Shown: positions 1 to 11,172, numbered from the stretch's first letter. The stretch is 37,679 nucleotides of DNA from an uncultured Christensenellaceae bacterium (GCA_944376205.1 CALWBV010000013.1:1-37679), one strand, 5' to 3'. Notes: generated by a model not told the origin, from the letters alone. Translations and numbers: made by a program.

Positions 1-290
1 CAAATCCTTAAACAGCTTGAAGACAGTACCGACAATAGGTTATATCTATGATATAGACCTATTCGTTTGGTCGGTATGGAGCGAACCCGACATTTTTGGC
101 AGTATGTGCAAAACCATTTGTGCATACGCCTATTTTGTCGAGGCTATCAAATCCTTAAACAGCTTGAAGACAGTACCGACAATAGGTTATATCCTTGATA
201 TATACCTATTCGTTTGGTCGGTATGGAGCGAACCTGACATTTTGGGCAGTATGTACAAAAACCTTTGTGCATACGCCTATTTTGTCGAGG
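1..290. repeat. Tandem pair of 147-bp hairpin-forming repeat units
   Basis: Two head-to-tail units with a 147-bp period occupy 1-147 and 148-290, with roughly eight substitutions and no indels. Each unit can fold into a long hairpin: in unit 1, TACCGA (27-32) pairs with TCGGTA (71-76), AATAGGT (34-40) with ACCTATT (57-63), and TATATC (41-46) with GATATA (50-55). A second hairpin spans 102-127 (249-274 in unit 2), closed by GTATG and CATAC. A frame stays open across both units because 147 is a multiple of three, but it has no ribosome binding site and the palindromes dominate, so I treat it as non-coding. The first unit begins at base 1, so the array may continue to the left. Confidence 0.75.
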
Positions 291-456
291 TGAGCGAACA
301 GTGCAGAGTTGCGATTTTGAAGAGAGTTAAAACCACCCTCGCACGACTGCGGAGAGTGGTGTGATTTTGCGGATTTCTAGCGGTTGTCACGAGTCCTGAG
401 CGTACTTGCCGTACGTGACGGCGAGGGGCGTTCCTAAAATTCGTAAAGGCGCGCCG
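291..456. other. Non-coding spacer with two imperfect hairpins
   Basis: This stretch lies between the repeat units and the end of ispDF. CCACcCTC (333-340) can pair with GAGaGTGG (352-359) with one internal mismatch, and GCCGT (408-412) pairs with ACGGC (418-422). Neither hairpin is followed by a T-run in the ispDF direction, so no convincing terminator for the minus-strand operon is seen. No gene is supported here. Confidence 0.4.
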
Positions 457-1593
457 CTACACGCAGTCGCACAACACAGCGACAGAAGATACAGATATAC
501 CCTCCTCCCGTCCTGCCATTCCGAGTTTCTCCGTTGTCGTCGCCGATATGCTTACGCTGTCTTCGTCTAATTCCATTATATCCGCCAGATTTTTCTGTAT
601 TGCGGGGATATAAGGGGAGAGTTTAGGCTTTTGCGCCATAATCACGGCGGTTACGCTGCGCACTTTGAGAGAGTGCGATTTGACGAGTTTCATTACTTCT
701 TTGAGAAGAAGCACGCTGCTTATGTCCTTGTATTTGTCGTCGGTATCGGGGAAGAGTACGCCTATATCTCTCTCGTGCATGGCAGAGAGTAAAGCGTCCA
801 TGATTGCATGAATAAGCACGTCGCCGTCGCTGTGTGCGATAAGTCCTTTTGTATGGGGAACTTCTATGCCGCCTAGTATAAGTTTTCTGCCTTCGCCGAG
901 ACGGTGCGTATCCCAGCCGTTGCCGACAAGCACTCCGCTTGTTATAGCTTTGCAGTCTTCTGGAGTGGTGACTTTAATATTGGCGGGCGAACCGAGAGTG
1001 AGATGTACGGGTTTTTGAATAAAGTATTCATACAATGTGGCGTCGTCTGTGTATTGGCTTCCTGCGGCAAGATTATAGGCTTGTTTCAATTCGTCGGTAG
1101 GGAATATCTGCGGCGTCTGTATTTTTATTATCGCATTGCGGTCAACGGGGAAGGACGAAATTATTGCTCCGTTTTCAGTTTTAATTTGTCTCAAACTGTC
1201 GGGGCTGGGTGTATAAAGCACGCTCGTACCGTATGCTATGGCGTCACGCATACCGTCTTCCAGACACTTCTTGGGCAGAAAGGCTCTTGCTCCGTCGTGG
1301 ATTATAACGTATTCGCTGTCGGCATATTTTAGGGCGTTGGCAATAGATTGGGTGCGTGTAGTTCCGCCTTCGCAAAGCACGATTTTTTTATGTTCGTCTT
1401 TATATTGCGAGACAACAGACAAGTCGTCCTTGTTGTAGGCAATAATTATTTTGTCTATATCCTCGTGATAAAACAGAGAAAGGGCTTTTTGCAAAAGCGT
1501 CATTCCGCCTATATCCAAAAGCAGTTTGTTATAGCCGAGATTGCATCTTGAGCCGCTGCCTCCGCATGCAAGGATCACGTCGAATTTACTCAT
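457..1593 (-). CDS. ispDF: Bifunctional IspD/IspF isoprenoid enzyme
   Basis: This 378-residue fusion would perform two steps of the cytosolic MEP isoprenoid pathway: CTP-dependent cytidylylation of methylerythritol 4-phosphate (IspD, about residues 1-218) and cyclisation of its phosphorylated product to MEcPP (IspF, about 221-378). The IspD part shows a GGSGSR nucleotide-binding loop near residue 11, GGTTRTQS (76-83), QTPQIF (159-164) and NIKVTTPED (205-213). The IspF part shows the metal ligands D228 and H230 (DTH) and H262, then the ATTTEKLG signature near 351. The IspD loops are slightly unusual (ACGGSGSRC, HDGARAF). The start overlaps the end of rqcP by 8 bp, so the two are probably translationally coupled. 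Fused ispDF genes are known from several bacterial groups. The family assignment is secure. Confidence 0.95.
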   Translation of the reverse strand: MSKFDVILACGGSGSRCNLGYNKLLLDIGGMTLLQKALSLFYHEDIDKIIIAYNKDDLSVVSQYKDEHKKIVLCEGGTTRTQSIANALKYADSEYVIIHDGARAFLPKKCLEDGMRDAIAYGTSVLYTPSPDSLRQIKTENGAIISSFPVDRNAIIKIQTPQIFPTDELKQAYNLAAGSQYTDDATLYEYFIQKPVHLTLGSPANIKVTTPEDCKAITSGVLVGNGWDTHRLGEGRKLILGGIEVPHTKGLIAHSDGDVLIHAIMDALLSAMHERDIGVLFPDTDDKYKDISSVLLLKEVMKLVKSHSLKVRSVTAVIMAQKPKLSPYIPAIQKNLADIMELDEDSVSISATTTEKLGMAGREEGISVSSVAVLCDCV

Positions 1594-1831
1594 TTATCAC
1601 CTCGTACATATCCTGACATTCCTGTTTTTTGACGGTCTCTTTGACGTCGAGGATTCTGAAAGAAAACTGTTTGTCGCCAAAGAAAAGTACAACGACGTCG
1701 CCTTCTTTTACCTGCGTGCCTGCCTTTGCGGGGCGACCGTTGATTTGCACTCTGCCTGTGTCGCAAGCTTCGTTTGCAACGGTGCGACGCTTGATTATTC
1801 TGGAAACTTTCAAAAATTTGTCTAATCTCAT
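1586..1831 (-). CDS. rqcP: S4-domain RNA-binding protein RqcP (YabO/Hsp15 family)
   Basis: This 81-residue protein is almost entirely one S4 RNA-binding domain. It starts MRLDKFLKVSRIIKRRT and continues with the GRVQINGRPAK turn typical of the YabO/Hsp15 family. In Firmicutes RqcP acts with RqcH on obstructed 50S subunits in ribosome-associated quality control, helping add C-terminal alanine tails. The length matches the family. It is the first gene of a two-gene minus-strand operon and overlaps ispDF by 8 bp. An AAGG element lies just upstream of the ATG. I see no high-quality sigma-A promoter for it; a TTGAAA box on the minus strand (1909-1914) is only a weak candidate. Confidence 0.88.
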   Translation of the reverse strand: MRLDKFLKVSRIIKRRTVANEACDTGRVQINGRPAKAGTQVKEGDVVVLFFGDKQFSFRILDVKETVKKQECQDMYEVINE

Positions 1832-2192
1832 TTTTTTACCTTTTCAATATTTATATATTATCCTTTTTCGGCGTTATCTCTATAATTCTTATATAAAAAA
1901 GTGAATTTTTTCAAAATAAATGCCGAATTAAAAAAATATACTATATATAATATTTTGTGCGCATAGACGCACATACGCACATGTACGCTACAAAATATTA
2001 TATCAAATATATTTTATCAGTACAATACTTTAAGAGAATAATGGCTGAAAAATAACGTAAAGTCTTTGCAAAGTCATTGATATATTATAAAAACTTCCAT
2101 ATAAAACAAACATTACAAGCAATCTGATTTTACTGTTTTTAAAACTCCGTTCGTACACACAAATTTTTTTATATTTTTTTATAAATATTTGT
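1832..2192. other. AT-rich divergent intergenic region between rqcP and rpoB
   Basis: This is about 360 bp of very AT-rich sequence between the divergent rqcP-ispDF and rpoBC operons, upstream of the rpoB promoter. It should hold the promoter of the minus-strand operon, but no box pair stands out. Besides the inverted repeat at 1946-2002 there is a short palindrome, CTTTGCAAAG, near 2064-2073. No coding sequence is supported. Confidence 0.5.
1946..2002. repeat. Perfect 13-bp inverted repeat with a GC-rich core
   Basis: Arms 1946-1958 (TATAATATTTTGT) and 1990-2002 (ACAAAATATTATA) are exact reverse complements. They enclose a 31-base core holding two adjacent copies of ACGCACAT and further ACGC elements, in a region otherwise almost pure A/T. 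It could be a bidirectional transcription barrier, a protein-binding site or a small mobile-element remnant. Its position between divergent operons allows any of these. Confidence 0.6.
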
Positions 2193-2228
2193 TTGACAAG
2201 ACTTGCCCTTTTTGTTACAATCTATAAT
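2193..2228 (+). promoter_or_regulatory. Sigma-A promoter of rpoBC
   Basis: TTGACA (2193-2198) and TACAAT (2216-2221) are separated by exactly 17 bp; a second TATAAT-like box lies at 2223-2228. Transcription would start about 100 bases before rpoB, leaving a leader in which GCCGA (2247-2251) can pair with TCGGC (2288-2292). A strong AAGGAGGG ribosome binding site follows at 2320-2327. Confidence 0.85.
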
Positions 2229-2333
2229 TGTATGATTATGTATAATGCCGAAATAGCCATTGTCAGCCTTAGGGGAGTGTGTGTTTATCGGCAACATTCA
2301 TCTAATCTCGAAATTTTTTAAGGAGGGTATGAT

Positions 2334-5300
2334 ATGCCTCAAAGAACTCATAAAGTCAGATACGGCAACGTAGAGCGTGAGTGCTTTTCTAAAATCAAAG
2401 AGCCGCTCGAAATTCCTTATTTGATCGAACTTCAGAAAGAATCTTACAAGCAATTCATCACTACGGGTATTCAGGAAGTGCTCGACGACTTCTCTCCCGT
2501 TTGCGACAGAGGCGGAAGATTCGACTTGTATTACCTTGGTTTCAAGCTTGACGACGACGTTAAGTACAGCATCAAGGAATGCAAAGACCGCGATACGACT
2601 TATGCACGTGCTCTGCGCGTCAAAGTAAGACTTGTCCGCAAATCTACCGGCGAAATAACCGAAGAAGACGTATTCATGGGCGAATTGCCTATCATTACGG
2701 ACAACGGTTCGTTTATCATCAACGGCGCAGAAAGAGTTATCGTCAGCCAGCTGGTTAGATGTCCCGGTGTTTACAGCTCGGGCGAAATGGACAAGTCGGG
2801 CGTAGAGAGATTCGAAACCGTCGTTAGACCTAACAGAGGCGCATGGTTGGAATTCAAGCAGGATACCAACGGCGTATTGTGGGTAAACGTTGACCGTAAC
2901 CGTAAAGTGCTTGCCACCGTATTGTTGCGTTCGCTCGGCTTCGGAACAAACGAAGAAATCGTAGCGCTGTTCGGAGGAGACAAGATTATCGCCAACACTC
3001 TTGCAAAGGACAACACCAAGTCCAGAGAAGAGGCAATGGTTGAGTTGTACAAGCGTCTGCGTCCGGGTGAAGTTCCTTCTTCGGAGGGTATATCCCAACT
3101 TATCGACGGTATTTTCTTTGACGAACATAAATACAACCTTATGCGCGTCGGCAGATATAAACTCAACAAAAAACTCTGTCTTGCTACGAGAATAACGGGA
3201 CAAACTCTTACCCGGGACGTTGTCAACGAGGAGACAGGCGAAGTTTTGATGACCGCAGGCGAAGTAGTTGACGAAGCTACCGCTATGCAGATCCAAAACG
3301 CCGGTATCAATGTCGTTTACGTAGCAAAGAAAGACGGCGAGTTCAAGGTCATCGGTAACAATACCGTAGACCTCGCTACATATGACAAGGCTACCGGCAA
3401 GTGGTCGGGCTATGTGGATTGCGATCCTAAAGAACTCGGAATCAAAGAGAAAGTTTACTATCCCGTACTCAAACAGATGATGGAAGAATATCCTTCTCTC
3501 GAAGACTTGAAGGAAGAAATCAAAAAGCCTGTCAACAGAGACAGACTCGTCATCAAGCACATCACTATCGACGATATCGTATCATCCGTTTGCTACAACA
3601 TCGGTTTGTCTTCCGGTTTCGGTGAAAAGGACAATATCGACCACCTCGCAAACAGAAGAATCTGTTCTGTAGGCGAATTGCTTCAGAACCAATTCAGAAT
3701 AGGTCTTTCCAGACTCGACAGAGGTATCAAGGAAAAGATGGCTATCATGCAGGACGAAGGTGACCTTAAGGCACAGTCCTTCATCAACATCAAGCCTGTT
3801 ACCGCTGCTATCAAGGAATTCTTCTGTTCTTCGCAGTTGTCGCAGTTCATGGATCACCACAACCCTATTGCGGAACTTACTCACAAGCGTAAGCTGTCCG
3901 CTCTCGGTCCCGGCGGTCTCAACAGAGAAAGAGCTTCTTTCGAAGTACGTGACATACACCATACTCATTACGGACGTATGTGTCCTATCGAGACCCCTGA
4001 AGGTCAGAACATCGGTCTTATTTCCTCTCTTGCAACTTATGCGAGAGTCAACGAATACGGATTTATCGAGGCTCCTTACCGCAAGGTAGACAAGGTAAGA
4101 CACGTAGTAACGGACGAAGTAGAGTACTTGCAGGCAGACGAAGAAGATAAGTATATCGTTGCACAGGCAAACGCACAGCTCAACGAAGACGGATCTTTCG
4201 CAACGCCTCGTGTTACATGTCGTTATAAGGCAGACATCAGAGAGTTCGACGCTGACAAGGTAGACTACATGGACGTATCTCCTAAACAGCTCGTTTCCGT
4301 CGCAGCGGCTCTTATTCCTTTCCTCGAGAACGACGATACCGCCCGTGCGCTGATGGGTTCGAACATGCAGCGTCAGGCAGTACCCCTTTTGAGACCCGAA
4401 TCGCCCCTTATCGGTACGGGTATCGAACATAAGATCGCATATGACTCCGGCGTTATGGTTATTGCTAAAAACGACGGCGTAGTCGAAAATCTTTCTTCAA
4501 GCGTCATTACCGTAAGATGTGACGACGGAAGTCTCGACACATATAATTTGCAGAAGTTTGAAAGATCCAACGCAGGCACATGTATCGTACAGAAGCCTAT
4601 CGTCAACAAGGGCGACAAGGTTTTGAAGGGTATGGTACTCGCTGACGGTCCTTCTACCTGCAACGGAGAGTTGTCTCTCGGAAGAAACATTCTCATAGGC
4701 TACATGTCTTGGGAAGGTTACAACTACGAGGACGCTATCCTTATCAACGAAGACCTCGTTAAGGACGACGTATTCACGTCTATCCATATCGAAGAATACG
4801 AAATCGAAAGCAGAGATACCAAACTCGGTGAAGAACAAATCACCAGAGATATTCCTAACCTCGGCGACGACGTGCTCAAGTACCTCGACGAAGACGGTAT
4901 CATTATCCCCGGTGCGGAAGTACACAGCGGTGATATCCTCGTAGGTAAAGTTACTCCTAAGGGCGAAACCGAACTCACTCCCGAGGAAAGATTGTTGAGA
5001 GCTATCTTCGGCGAAAAGTCGAGAGAAGTCAGAGATACGTCTTTGAGATTGCCTCACGGTCAGTCCGGTATCGTAGTAGACGTCAAGGTCTTCACAAAAG
5101 AAAACAGCAAGGAGCTTTCTCCCGGCGTAAGCAAACTCGTAAGAGTTTATGTAGCGCAGAAGCGTAAGATCGGCGTAGGCGATAAGATGTCCGGTCGTCA
5201 CGGTAACAAGGGCGTTGTATCGAGAGTATTGCCTCGTGAAGATATGCCTTTCATGCCCGACGGAACTCCTTTGCAAATCGTGCTCAACCCTTTGGGCGTG

Positions 5301-6086
5301 CCTTCACGTATGAATATCGGTCAGGTATTGGAAGTGCACTTGGGTCTTGTTGCAAAGGCTTGCGGATGGCATATATCCACCCCCGTATTCGACGGAGCTA
5401 CCGAAGCGGATATCAAAGCTCTTCTCAAGGAAAACGGCTTGCCTGAAAACGGTAAGATCGAATTGTATGACGGAAGAACGGGCGAGAAGTTTGAAAACCC
5501 CGTTACTGTCGGTTACATGTACATGCTCAAGTTGTGCCACCTCGTAGACGAGAAGATCCACGCAAGATCGACAGGCCCTTACAGCCTTGTTACGCAGCAG
5601 CCTCTCGGCGGTAAAGCGCAATTCGGCGGACAGAGATTCGGTGAAATGGAAGTTTGGGCACTCGAAGCATACGGCGCTGCAAACATCTTGCAAGAAATCC
5701 TTACCGTTAAGTCAGACGACGTTGTAGGTAGAGTTAAGACTTACGAATCCATAGTCAAGGGTACTCCTATTACCGAGCCCGGTACGCCTGAATCGTTCAA
5801 GGTGCTTATCAAAGAATTCCAGGCTCTCGGTCTCGACGTCAAAGTTCTCAACGAGAATAAAGAAGAAATCGGCTTGAGAGAAATGGTTGACGAAGAAGGC
5901 GACTACTTCGAGGAGAAAGAAACAACTCCCGATAAAGAAGTCGATATCTTCGACATCGGCGGCGACAACGATATCTTCAGCTTCGATTCGGAAAATCCTT
6001 TTGCAGACAATTCGGATAATCCCGACGACAGCGACGATGACGATATGTTCAGCTTGAAAAATATGATCGGCGACGATGAGAATTAA
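2334..6086 (+). CDS. rpoB: RNA polymerase beta subunit
   Basis: This 1250-residue protein is the beta subunit of RNA polymerase, forming one side of the active-site cleft. It is collinear with Firmicutes RpoB. The rifampicin-binding segment ([13 protein letters not shown], then [13 protein letters not shown]) keeps the Asp, His and Ser equivalent to E. coli D516, H526 and S531, so it looks rifampicin-sensitive; the residue before SSQLSQ is Cys rather than the usual Gly. [14 protein letters not shown] and the C-terminal [11 protein letters not shown] core are intact. The protein ends in an Asp-rich tail of about 60 residues. The ATG is set by AAGGAGGG six bases upstream. It has its own promoter, unlike the usual arrangement in which it follows rplL. 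rpoC follows after 11 bp. Confidence 0.98.
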   Translation: MPQRTHKVRYGNVERECFSKIKEPLEIPYLIELQKESYKQFITTGIQEVLDDFSPVCDRGGRFDLYYLGFKLDDDVKYSIKECKDRDTTYARALRVKVRLVRKSTGEITEEDVFMGELPIITDNGSFIINGAERVIVSQLVRCPGVYSSGEMDKSGVERFETVVRPNRGAWLEFKQDTNGVLWVNVDRNRKVLATVLLRSLGFGTNEEIVALFGGDKIIANTLAKDNTKSREEAMVELYKRLRPGEVPSSEGISQLIDGIFFDEHKYNLMRVGRYKLNKKLCLATRITGQTLTRDVVNEETGEVLMTAGEVVDEATAMQIQNAGINVVYVAKKDGEFKVIGNNTVDLATYDKATGKWSGYVDCDPKELGIKEKVYYPVLKQMMEEYPSLEDLKEEIKKPVNRDRLVIKHITIDDIVSSVCYNIGLSSGFGEKDNIDHLANRRICSVGELLQNQFRIGLSRLDRGIKEKMAIMQDEGDLKAQSFINIKPVTAAIKEFFCSSQLSQFMDHHNPIAELTHKRKLSALGPGGLNRERASFEVRDIHHTHYGRMCPIETPEGQNIGLISSLATYARVNEYGFIEAPYRKVDKVRHVVTDEVEYLQADEEDKYIVAQANAQLNEDGSFATPRVTCRYKADIREFDADKVDYMDVSPKQLVSVAAALIPFLENDDTARALMGSNMQRQAVPLLRPESPLIGTGIEHKIAYDSGVMVIAKNDGVVENLSSSVITVRCDDGSLDTYNLQKFERSNAGTCIVQKPIVNKGDKVLKGMVLADGPSTCNGELSLGRNILIGYMSWEGYNYEDAILINEDLVKDDVFTSIHIEEYEIESRDTKLGEEQITRDIPNLGDDVLKYLDEDGIIIPGAEVHSGDILVGKVTPKGETELTPEERLLRAIFGEKSREVRDTSLRLPHGQSGIVVDVKVFTKENSKELSPGVSKLVRVYVAQKRKIGVGDKMSGRHGNKGVVSRVLPREDMPFMPDGTPLQIVLNPLGVPSRMNIGQVLEVHLGLVAKACGWHISTPVFDGATEADIKALLKENGLPENGKIELYDGRTGEKFENPVTVGYMYMLKLCHLVDEKIHARSTGPYSLVTQQPLGGKAQFGGQRFGEMEVWALEAYGAANILQEILTVKSDDVVGRVKTYESIVKGTPITEPGTPESFKVLIKEFQALGLDVKVLNENKEEIGLREMVDEEGDYFEEKETTPDKEVDIFDIGGDNDIFSFDSENPFADNSDNPDDSDDDDMFSLKNMIGDDEN

Positions 6087-6097
6087 GGAGGTGCGAT

Positions 6098-9000
6098 ATG
6101 TCAGAAGTAAATAATTTCGATTCAATACAGATAGGTGTTGCCTCTCCTGAAAAAATCAGGTCTTGGTCGCACGGCGAAGTTCTTAAAGCAGAAACAATCA
6201 ATTACAGAACGCAAAAGCCCGAAAAAGACGGTTTGTTCTGTGAAAAAATATTCGGACCTACCAAGGACTGGGAATGCCATTGCGGTAAATATAAACGTAT
6301 CAGATATAAGGGCGTTATTTGCGACAAGTGCGGCGTAGAAGTTACCAAGTCCAAGGTTAGACGTGAGAGAATGGGTCATATCGAACTTGCGGCTCCCGTA
6401 TCTCACATATGGTATTATAAGGGCGTTCCTTCGAGAATAAGCGTTGTACTCGACATGTCTCCCAAGGACGTTGACGCTGTACTTTACTTCAATAAGTTTA
6501 TCGTCCTCGATCCCGGTAATACCGAATTCAAGTATAAAGACGTAATCGTAGATCAAAATTACGAAAAAGCTATCAAGAAGTACTACGAAGATATGGGCAA
6601 GGATCCCAATACCGTGGTAATTCCCGAGGATCTCGGTTCTTACAGAATAGGCATGGGCGCAGAAGCTATCAAAGAACTTTTGAGCGCCATCGACCTCGAA
6701 AAAGAGTCTGCCGAACTCAAAGCTATCGTTGCAGAGAGCACTGACAAGGCAAACAATCAAAAGAGACTCAAGGCCGTAAAGCGTCTCGATATCATCGAAG
6801 CTTTCAGACTCAGCAACACCAGACCCGAATGGATGATTCTCGACGTACTTCCCGTACTGCCTCCCGAGCTCCGTCCTATGGTACCTCTCGACGGCGGCAG
6901 ATATGCGGCATCCGATCTTAACGATTTGTACCGCAGAGTTATCAACAGAAACAACAGACTCAAGAAACTCATGGAAATGGGTTCTCCCGAGATCATTATC
7001 CGCAACGAAAAGAGAATGCTTCAGGACGCTGTCGACGCATTGATCGACAACGGCAGAAGAGGTAAGGCTGTTACCGGAGCAGGAAACAGAGAACTCAAAT
7101 CTCTCACAGGCCTCCTCAAAGGTAAGCAGGGTCGTTTCCGTCAGAACCTTCTCGGTAAGCGTGTCGACTATTCCGGTCGTTCGGTTATCGTCGTAGGACC
7201 TGAACTCAAGATGTACCAGTGTGGTATTCCTAAAGAAATGGCTATCGAACTCTTCAAGCCTTTTGTTATGAAAAAGCTTGTTGAGAAAGGTACTTGTCTT
7301 AATATCAAGAGCGCAAAGAAAGTTATCGACAGAGCGCAGGACGACGCTGTATGGGATATCCTCGAAGAAGTTATCAAGGATCACCCCGTACTCCTCAACC
7401 GTGCACCTTCTTTGCACAGATTGTCTATTCAGGCATTCGAACCCGTACTCGTTGAAGGCAGAGCAATCAAGTTGCATCCTCTCGTATGTACCGCATTCAA
7501 CGCCGACTTCGACGGTGACCAGATGGCTGTACACGTTCCTCTCTCCATCGAGGCGAGAACGGAAGCAAGATTCCTCATGCTTTCTACCAACAACATTCTC
7601 AAGTTGAGTGACGGTAAGCCTGTCGTATCTCCTACACAGGATATGGTCATCGGTTCGTACTACCTCACTATCGAGAGAGAAGGCGGCAAGGGCGAAGGCA
7701 GATATTTCAGAAATCCCGAAGAAGCTATGATGGCTTATCAGGACGGTCAGATCAGCTTGCAATCCAAAGTGTTCATCAGAGTAGAAAAGGTTATTGACGG
7801 AGTCAAGTACTCCAAGAAACTCCATACCACTATCGGTAGAGTTATCTTCAACAACTCCATACCTCAGGATTTGCACTTTGTACCCAGAGATACTCCCGAA
7901 CAACAGCTCGATCTCGAAATCGACGCAGTTGTAGACAAAAAGATGTTGTCCAAAATCGTTGACGCATGCTTCAAGTATAAGGGCGCAACGGAAACCTCTA
8001 TAATCCTCGATAAGATCAAGGCTCAAGGTTACAAGTATTCGACTGTCGGCGCTATCACGGCAAGCGTATTCGATATGCACGTTCCTCCCAAGAAGAAGGA
8101 AATCATCGAACACGCCGATCAAGACGTCGTTACTATCGAAAAGCAGTTCAAGAAAGGTCGTTTGAGCGAAGAAGACAGATATAAGCAGACTGTCAAAGTA
8201 TGGCAGAAAGCTATCGAAGACATCAACGTCGAACTCAAGAAAGGTCTTGACAAGTTCAACCCTATCTGGATGATGGCAAACTCCGGTGCGCGTGGTAGCA
8301 TGACGCAGATATCGCAGTTGTGCGGTATGAAAGGTCTGGTTGCAGATCCTTCCGGTAAAACTATCGAATTGCCTATCAAGGCATCGTTGCGTGAAGGCTT
8401 GAGCGTACTCGAATACTTCATTTCGTCGCACGGCGGACGTAAGGGTATGGCAGATACCGCTCTTAAGACTGCAGACTCCGGTTACATGACCCGTCGTCTC
8501 GTAGACGTAGCGCAGGAAGTTATTGTTGACGAAGTCGATTGCGGAGATACAAGAGGTATCGTTATCGAGTGCGGCGACGATCCCAAGAAACTCGAGGAAA
8601 ACAAGAAAGAATTCATCGAGCGTATCGACGGCAGATACGTTATGGAAGACGTACTCGACGGCGAGGGCAACGTTATCATCGAAAAGGATACGATGTGTTC
8701 TCTCGAACAGGCAAAGGCTATCGCTGCGGCAGGCGTAAAGAAAGTAAGAATCAGAAGTATTCTTATGTGTAAGTCTCCCAAAGGCGTATGCTCCAAGTGT
8801 TACGGTAAGAACATGGCTTCCGGCAACTCCGTAAAACTCGGCGAAGCAGTAGGTATCATAGCAGCACAGTCAATCGGTGAACCCGGTACACAGCTTACAA
8901 TGAGAACCTTCCACACCGGCGGTGTCGCTTTGTCAGGCGATATTACAAACGGTCTGCCCAGAGTAGAAGAATTGTTTGAAGCAAGAAGACCTAAAGGTCA

Positions 9001-9727
9001 GGCTCTCGTAGCAGACATTGCAGGTACTGTAGCTATCGACGACGCAAAGAAGACTTTGACCATTACACCCGCAAGCGGTGACAAGGTCGAATACAAACTC
9101 GTATTCGGTCAGAGACTCAAGGTTGAAGACGGTCAGCAGGTTGCAGCAGGCGACGTTCTCACACAGGGTAGCATCTATCCCCAGGATATTTTGAGAACCA
9201 AGGGCGTAAGAGGCGTTCAGGACTATATCATCAAAGAAGTCAAGAATACCTACGTTACCTCCGGTGTCGACATCAACGAAAAGCATATCGAAATCATCGT
9301 AAGACAGATGCTCCGCAAGGTCAAGATCGAAAGTCAGGGAGATACCAACATGCTTCCCGGCGAATATGTTGACATCTTTACTTACGAAGCAGAAAACGAA
9401 AAGGTTATCGAAAACGGCGGCAGACCCGCTACGGCAAAGAGAACGCTTCTCGGTATTACCAAAGCAGCTCTCGCTACTGAATCCTTCTTGTCGGCAGCTT
9501 CCTTCCAGGAGACCGCAAAGGTTCTTACGGAAGCCGCTATCAAGAATAAGGTCGATCACCTTGTCGGTCTTAAAGAAAACGTTATCCTCGGTAAGCTCAT
9601 TCCTGCAGGTACAGGTATGAAGAGATATAAGAATATCGTTGCTATGCCTGCAAATATGAATGACAACAAGATCGTCGAAGACGAAATTCAGGATAAGTTT
9701 GCTCTCGAAGACGATATCGAAGACTGA
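6098..9727 (+). CDS. rpoC: RNA polymerase beta' subunit
   Basis: This 1209-residue protein is the catalytic beta' subunit. The N-terminal zinc ribbon begins CHCGKYKR and ends CDKCG, and the Mg-binding [12 protein letters not shown] motif is intact. The second zinc site is formed by the Cys of VDCGDTRG and the cluster [11 protein letters not shown]. The trigger-loop region ([19 protein letters not shown]) is present. It is co-transcribed with rpoB, with GGAGGTG a few bases before the ATG. The length fits Firmicutes forms that lack the large proteobacterial insertions. A strong hairpin without a T-run follows, then the SAM riboswitch of metK. Confidence 0.98.
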   Translation: MSEVNNFDSIQIGVASPEKIRSWSHGEVLKAETINYRTQKPEKDGLFCEKIFGPTKDWECHCGKYKRIRYKGVICDKCGVEVTKSKVRRERMGHIELAAPVSHIWYYKGVPSRISVVLDMSPKDVDAVLYFNKFIVLDPGNTEFKYKDVIVDQNYEKAIKKYYEDMGKDPNTVVIPEDLGSYRIGMGAEAIKELLSAIDLEKESAELKAIVAESTDKANNQKRLKAVKRLDIIEAFRLSNTRPEWMILDVLPVLPPELRPMVPLDGGRYAASDLNDLYRRVINRNNRLKKLMEMGSPEIIIRNEKRMLQDAVDALIDNGRRGKAVTGAGNRELKSLTGLLKGKQGRFRQNLLGKRVDYSGRSVIVVGPELKMYQCGIPKEMAIELFKPFVMKKLVEKGTCLNIKSAKKVIDRAQDDAVWDILEEVIKDHPVLLNRAPSLHRLSIQAFEPVLVEGRAIKLHPLVCTAFNADFDGDQMAVHVPLSIEARTEARFLMLSTNNILKLSDGKPVVSPTQDMVIGSYYLTIEREGGKGEGRYFRNPEEAMMAYQDGQISLQSKVFIRVEKVIDGVKYSKKLHTTIGRVIFNNSIPQDLHFVPRDTPEQQLDLEIDAVVDKKMLSKIVDACFKYKGATETSIILDKIKAQGYKYSTVGAITASVFDMHVPPKKKEIIEHADQDVVTIEKQFKKGRLSEEDRYKQTVKVWQKAIEDINVELKKGLDKFNPIWMMANSGARGSMTQISQLCGMKGLVADPSGKTIELPIKASLREGLSVLEYFISSHGGRKGMADTALKTADSGYMTRRLVDVAQEVIVDEVDCGDTRGIVIECGDDPKKLEENKKEFIERIDGRYVMEDVLDGEGNVIIEKDTMCSLEQAKAIAAAGVKKVRIRSILMCKSPKGVCSKCYGKNMASGNSVKLGEAVGIIAAQSIGEPGTQLTMRTFHTGGVALSGDITNGLPRVEELFEARRPKGQALVADIAGTVAIDDAKKTLTITPASGDKVEYKLVFGQRLKVEDGQQVAAGDVLTQGSIYPQDILRTKGVRGVQDYIIKEVKNTYVTSGVDINEKHIEIIVRQMLRKVKIESQGDTNMLPGEYVDIFTYEAENEKVIENGGRPATAKRTLLGITKAALATESFLSAASFQETAKVLTEAAIKNKVDHLVGLKENVILGKLIPAGTGMKRYKNIVAMPANMNDNKIVEDEIQDKFALEDDIED

Positions 9728-9737
9728 TTTATAAACC

Positions 9738-9762
9738 CCGTCGGGCGTATCCCGTCCGACGG
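9738..9762 (+). terminator. GC-rich hairpin after rpoC lacking a T-tract
   Basis: CCGTCGG (9738-9744) pairs perfectly with CCGACGG (9756-9762). No T-run follows, so this does not look like an efficient intrinsic terminator; it may instead be a 3'-end stabiliser or allow read-through into the metK leader. Confidence 0.5.
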
Positions 9763-9780
9763 AACAACTTAATAATATAA

Positions 9781-9872
9781 TTCTATAAAGAGTGTGGGAG
9801 TGACGGACACTGTGAACACACAGCAACCTCTAGTAAGGTGCTAAATTCCGCAAGGATACTTGATAGATAGAA
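9781..9872 (+). promoter_or_regulatory. SAM-I (S-box) riboswitch aptamer
   Basis: The sequence upstream of metK carries the S-box landmarks in order. P1 is formed by TTCTAT (9781-9786) and ATAGAA (9867-9872). P2 is GTGTG (9792-9796) with CACAC (9817-9821) and a GGAG..GA kink-turn. Then come GCAACC, the P3 stem ACCT/AGGT, the conserved GGTGCTAAATTCC, and a P4 TTCC-gcaa-GGA hairpin. S-box RNAs bind S-adenosylmethionine and usually turn off transcription of methionine and SAM genes. A TATAAT-like box at 9776-9781 overlaps P1, so it could not drive a complete aptamer. Confidence 0.9.
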
Positions 9873-9930
9873 GGGATACCGCATCCGAATAAGAGCGGTA
9901 AAGGTCGCTATCACGTATAGTGACTTTTTT
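9861..9930 (+). terminator. Expression platform of the SAM-I riboswitch
   Basis: A terminator hairpin forms from GTCGCTAT (9904-9911) and ATAGTGAC (9917-9924), followed by six T residues. TGATAG (9861-9866), next to the 3' strand of P1, is the exact complement of CTATCA (9908-9913) in the terminator arm. This gives a classical antiterminator that should form when SAM is absent and P1 is open. An extra hairpin TACCGC/GCGGTA (9877-9882 with 9895-9900) sits between them. Confidence 0.82.
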
Positions 9931-9947
9931 ATTACAAAGGAGTTTTT

Positions 9948-11138
9948 ATGACAAAGAGATTATTTACCAGCGAAAGCGTAACCGAAGGACATCCCGACAA
10001 GGTTTGCGATAAAGTATCTGACAGCATACTCGACGCATTGCTCGAACAGGATCCTTTCAGCCGTTCGGCTTGCGAAACGTGCAGCAGCACGGGCTTTGTT
10101 CTCGTAATGGGAGAGATTACGTCTAAAGCAAAAGTCGATTACGAAGCTATCGTAAGAAAGACTGTAAAAGAGATAGGTTACGACAGCGAAGAAAAGGGAC
10201 TCGACTGTGACAAATGCGAAGTCATAGTGCGCCTTGACAAGCAGTCCGCAGATATTGCAATGGGCGTTGACAGTTCGCTCGAAAACAAGACTAAACAAGG
10301 AGATAAGTACGATTTGATAGGAGCTGGAGATCAGGGAATGATGTTCGGTTATGCGTGCAACGAAACGCCTACGCTCATGCCTATGCCCGTGTATCTTGCT
10401 CACAAACTTACCTCGAGACTTACCGAGGTAAGAAAAAAGGGCATACTCGATTATTTGAGACCCGACGGCAAAGCACAGGTTTCCGTTGAATACGTTGACG
10501 ACAAGGTCAACAGAATAGAAGCTATCGTATTGTCTACGCAGCACAATCCCGATGTGGATATGGATAAGCTCAGAAAGGACGTGAAAAAATTCGTCATAGA
10601 CGAGGTCATACCTTGCGAACTCGTGGATGAAAATACCAAGATATATATCAATCCTACGGGAAGATTCGTAATCGGCGGACCTCACGGCGACAGCGGTCTT
10701 ACGGGAAGAAAAATCATCGTTGATACCTATGGCGGCTATTGTCCTCACGGCGGCGGAGCGTTTTCGGGTAAGGACGCAACAAAAGTCGACAGATCGGCTT
10801 GCTATATGGCAAGATACGTGTGCAAGAATATCGTCGCTTCGGGTATTGCAGACAGATGTCAGCTTGACGTAGCTTATGCGATAGGCGTAGCAAAACCCGT
10901 ATCTATCAACGTCAATACTTTCGGCACAAGCAAATATACCAACGAACAGATTGCGTCAATTATCGACAAAGTATTCGATATGAGACCTCTTGCGATAATC
11001 GAACAACTCGATTTGAGAAAGCCGCAGTTTGCCAAGACGAGCAATTACGGACATTTCGGAAGAGAGGACCAAGGTTTCAAGTGGGAGATGTGCGACAAGG
11101 TTGACGAGATAAGAAAACTTGCCGAAAGTCTTCGATAA
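9948..11138 (+). CDS. metK: S-adenosylmethionine synthetase
   Basis: MetK makes S-adenosylmethionine from ATP and methionine in the cytoplasm. The 396-residue protein shows the N-terminal [12 protein letters not shown] signature (about residues 9-20), [12 protein letters not shown] in the middle and [21 protein letters not shown] toward the C-terminal third, with the expected catalytic Lys and Asp residues. The length is normal. The ATG is preceded by AAAGGAG. The gene sits directly behind a SAM-I riboswitch and terminator, so it should be feedback-regulated by its product. No promoter was found between rpoC and the aptamer, so it may depend on transcription reading through from rpoBC. Confidence 0.97.
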   Translation: MTKRLFTSESVTEGHPDKVCDKVSDSILDALLEQDPFSRSACETCSSTGFVLVMGEITSKAKVDYEAIVRKTVKEIGYDSEEKGLDCDKCEVIVRLDKQSADIAMGVDSSLENKTKQGDKYDLIGAGDQGMMFGYACNETPTLMPMPVYLAHKLTSRLTEVRKKGILDYLRPDGKAQVSVEYVDDKVNRIEAIVLSTQHNPDVDMDKLRKDVKKFVIDEVIPCELVDENTKIYINPTGRFVIGGPHGDSGLTGRKIIVDTYGGYCPHGGGAFSGKDATKVDRSACYMARYVCKNIVASGIADRCQLDVAYAIGVAKPVSINVNTFGTSKYTNEQIASIIDKVFDMRPLAIIEQLDLRKPQFAKTSNYGHFGREDQGFKWEMCDKVDEIRKLAESLR

Positions 11139-11172
11139 GTACCGAAATAATAAACGGTGTTACTAAAGGCTG

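Noticed and set aside
17..364. Open frame of 115 codons across the left-edge repeats
   Set aside because: The repeat period is a multiple of three, which keeps the frame open. There is no ribosome binding site, and the sequence is dominated by palindromes.
6122..8431. Long minus-strand open frame of 769 codons inside rpoC
   Set aside because: It mirrors the codon bias of rpoC, has no ribosome binding site or recognisable domain, and lies entirely within a certain gene. Similar frames at 2298-3560 and 23379-25442 were rejected for the same reason.
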